Translations under genes and position numbers: made by a program
Assembly: GCF_022788695.1 (NCBI RefSeq)
Contig: NZ_CP085154.1
Span: forward strand, 1,550,001 to 1,614,000
Length of the DNA: 64,000 bases
Direction of reading: 5' to 3'
From: Pseudosulfitobacter sp. DSM 107133
GTDB lineage: Bacteria > Pseudomonadota > Alphaproteobacteria > Rhodobacterales > Rhodobacteraceae
Part shown: positions 62,272-64,000 of the stretch, in pieces
How positions within the stretch are numbered: position 1 is the first letter of the stretch
How the letters are laid out: every line of letters begins with the position of its first letter
The notes under the pieces: model-generated
What the model saw: only the letters and a program-made list of their open reading frames with translations
The model's database searches: none
Told to the model about the DNA's origin: nothing

Positions 62272-63666
62272 ATGGCCGAGACTTCCTTTGATCTGATCGT
62301 GATTGGTGCAGGCCCCGGTGGCTATGTTGCCGCGATCCGTGGCGCACAGCTGGGCATGAAAGTGGCCATCGTCGAACGCGAACATCTGGGCGGTATCTGC
62401 CTGAACTGGGGGTGTATCCCCACCAAGGCCTTGCTGCGCACGTCCGAGGTGTTCCACCTGATGCACCGCGCCAAGGAATTCGGGCTGAAGGCCGACAATG
62501 TCGATTTCGATCTGCCCGCCGTGGTCAAACGCTCGCGTCAGGTGGCAGGGCAGTTGTCGGGCGGCATCGGCCATCTGATGAAAAAGAACAAGATCACAGT
62601 GTTCATGGGCGCGGCCACGCTGCCCGCCAAGGGCAAGGTCAAGGTCAAGACCGACAAGGAAACGCTGGACCTGAGCGCCAAGAATATCGTTGTCGCCACC
62701 GGCGCACGGGCGCGCGAATTGCCGGGGCTTGAAGCCGACGGCGATCTGGTCTGGACCTACAAACACGCGTTGGACCCGAAACGCATGCCGAAAAAGCTGC
62801 TGGTCATCGGGTCGGGCGCCATCGGCATCGAATTCGCCAGCTTCTACAACACGCTGGGCGCTGACACGACCGTGGTCGAAGTGATGGACCGCGTTCTGCC
62901 TGTCGAAGACGAGGAAATCTCGAAATTCGCCAAGAAGCAGTTCGAAAAGCAGGGCATGAAGATCATGCAAAAGGCGATGGTCAAGAAGCTGGACCGCGCC
63001 AAGGGCAAGGTTACCGCGCATATCGAAACGGGCGGCAAGGTCGAAACGCAGGAATTTGACACCGTTATTTCCGCCGTGGGCATCGTCGGCAACGTCGAAG
63101 GGCTGGGGCTGGAAGAACTGGGCGTGAAAATCGACCGCACCCACGTTGTCACGGACAAATACTGCCGCACCGGTGTCGAGGGTCTGTATGCCATTGGCGA
63201 CATCGCCGGGGCGCCATGGTTGGCCCACAAGGCCAGCCACGAGGGCGTGATGGTGGCCGAGCTGATGGCGGGGATGCATCCCCATGCGGTCAAACCCGAA
63301 AGCATTGCAGGCTGCACCTATTGCCATCCACAGGTTGCATCCGTGGGCTATACCGAGGCCAAGGCCAAGGAACTGGGCTATGATGTCAAAGTGGGCCGCT
63401 TCCCGTTCATCGGCAACGGCAAGGCGATTGCACTGGGCGAGCCAGAGGGCATGATCAAGACCGTGTTTGACGCCAAAACCGGCGAACTGCTGGGCGCGCA
63501 TATGGTTGGCGCGGAAGTGACCGAGCTGATACAGGGCTATGTCGTGGGCCGTCAGCTGGAAACCACGGAAGAAGACCTGATGAACACCGTCTTCCCGCAC
63601 CCGACCCTCAGCGAGATGATGCACGAAAGCGTGCTGGATGCTTACGGGCGCGTGATCCACATGTAA
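62272..63666 (+). CDS. lpd: Dihydrolipoamide dehydrogenase (E3)
   Basis: 464 residues. FAD motif DLIVIGAGPGGYVAAIRGAQLG, redox-active disulphide in GGICLNWGCIPTKALL (C-x4-C) and NAD motif LLVIGSGAIGIEFASFYNTLGADTTVVE. The second FAD site is GLYAIGDIAGAPWLAHKASHEG, and the catalytic His-Glu is in FPHPTLSEMMHESVLDAYG. It reoxidises lipoyl groups of the pyruvate dehydrogenase complex. It has no N-terminal lipoyl domain. It is 16 kb from pdhABC but shares its operator. Confidence 0.97.
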   Translation: MAETSFDLIVIGAGPGGYVAAIRGAQLGMKVAIVEREHLGGICLNWGCIPTKALLRTSEVFHLMHRAKEFGLKADNVDFDLPAVVKRSRQVAGQLSGGIGHLMKKNKITVFMGAATLPAKGKVKVKTDKETLDLSAKNIVVATGARARELPGLEADGDLVWTYKHALDPKRMPKKLLVIGSGAIGIEFASFYNTLGADTTVVEVMDRVLPVEDEEISKFAKKQFEKQGMKIMQKAMVKKLDRAKGKVTAHIETGGKVETQEFDTVISAVGIVGNVEGLGLEELGVKIDRTHVVTDKYCRTGVEGLYAIGDIAGAPWLAHKASHEGVMVAELMAGMHPHAVKPESIAGCTYCHPQVASVGYTEAKAKELGYDVKVGRFPFIGNGKAIALGEPEGMIKTVFDAKTGELLGAHMVGAEVTELIQGYVVGRQLETTEEDLMNTVFPHPTLSEMMHESVLDAYGRVIHM

Positions 63667-63697
63667 GTGACCCGATTAGGGTCTGTACCCCAGGGTG

Positions 63698-63736
63698 AAA
63701 AAAGGCGCGGCAGAAGCAATTCTGTCGCGCTTTTTG
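63698..63736 (+). terminator. Intrinsic terminator of lpd
   Basis: AAAA-GGCGCGGCAGA pairs with TCTGTCGCGC-TTTTT (GCGCG and CAGA blocks perfect) and ends in a T-tract, about 32 bases after the stop. Just before it, TTAGGGTCTGTACC (63676–63689) resembles the outer end of the MITE-like element near 4470. Confidence 0.82.
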
Positions 63737-63789
63737 CTGGTTGGCCATGTCGATTGGATCCGCCTGGCGCCACCCTCCGGCATGTATTT

Positions 63790-64000
63790 TCAGAACCTGC
63801 CGTGACCGCCATACTTCATGCTGAGAATGTCCATCTCGTTGGTGAATGCATCCGGATTGCTCCAGACCATGTCACGGATGCAATCGCGTTCGGCTTGCCT
63901 GCATTCGTCTGTGTCTTGGCAACGGGCTGGCGGCCTATCCTTTTTGGCGGTGCCGGTGAACAGATTTCCCAATGTGGTCCAGATGTTTGGGGATAAGGTA
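63790..64000 (-). CDS. C-terminal fragment of an unidentified protein at the right edge
   Basis: The frame is open to the window edge on the minus strand and gives about 69 residues: TLSPNIWTTLGNLFTGTAKK, then DRPPARCQDTDECRQAERDC and IRDMVWSNPDAFTNEMDILSMKYGGHGRF. The DxxECRQAERDCIRDMVWSNPDAF stretch looks like a real domain end (helical, conserved-looking Cys) rather than random sequence, but I do not recognise the family. It converges on lpd. The start lies outside the window. Confidence 0.5.
   Translation of the reverse strand, partial: TLSPNIWTTLGNLFTGTAKKDRPPARCQDTDECRQAERDCIRDMVWSNPDAFTNEMDILSMKYGGHGRF

Noticed and set aside
1..64000. CRISPR array or cas genes
   Set aside because: No regularly spaced direct repeats and no Cas-like proteins were seen.

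Overview
The window is a 64 kb chromosomal segment of a Rhodobacterales (Roseobacter-type) alphaproteobacterium. The evidence is a complete RcGTA-type gene transfer agent cluster, a pdhA–pdhB–pdhC operon whose E1 beta subunit carries its own lipoyl domain, a three-gene TRAP transporter, high G+C with strong GC3 bias, and dispersed intergenic repeats common in this order. Nearly all long ORFs opposite the genes below are GC-bias shadows.

Layout. 0–3.5 kb: the end of an exopolysaccharide locus (flippase fragment, Wzz-like chain-length protein, CpsD-like P-loop protein without the Walker A lysine, priming sugar transferase). 3.5–4.8 kb: non-coding DNA with a 262-bp MITE-like element. 4.8–7.8 kb: TRAP operon dctPQM. 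8–9.3 kb: trigger factor. 9.5–11.6 kb: XRE regulator divergent from a secreted beta-propeller protein and a CMD-family protein. 11.7–14.3 kb: lytic transglycosylase lipoprotein, hairpin repeats and IS110 copy 1. 14.3–20.6 kb: cpdB, rpsF-rpsR-rplI, a small membrane protein, YceI and a cytochrome b561–YceI fusion. 20.8–26.2 kb: fabD-fabG-acpP-(GNAT)-fabF-mltG. 26.3–40.7 kb: the GTA cluster g1–g15 plus small accessory ORFs. 40.8–50.4 kb: cysE, pdhCBA (minus strand), ftsB-like gene, pgk, two tandem cyclophilins and an HPP-CBS membrane protein. 50.5–51.9 kb: IS110 copy 2. 52–64 kb: bactofilin–M23 pair, DUF455, bcp, AsmA-like giant protein, queA, MFS transporter, DUF924 protein, lpd and a gene fragment at the right edge.

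How the genes work together. The GTA block is gene-for-gene a small tailed-phage-like particle: terminase, portal, protease, capsid, connectors, tail tube, tape measure, baseplate/hub, peptidase and a large tip protein. It sits between two housekeeping operons. The fab genes supply acyl-ACP. pdhABC and the unlinked lpd (16 kb away) encode one pyruvate dehydrogenase complex and share a 19/20 identical palindromic operator just upstream of pdhA and lpd. Bactofilin and its overlapping M23 peptidase form a cell-shape module.

The most interesting signal is at the two near-identical IS110 copies. Their 5' non-coding ends contain, in the order expected of a bridge RNA, four short guides matching the left and right target flanks and the right and left ends of the element. 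Both copies sit exactly at the foot of a small hairpin with a 3-nt loop followed by TTGATTCCG. A third, unoccupied version of that site lies beside copy 1, and the hairpin arms co-vary between sites.
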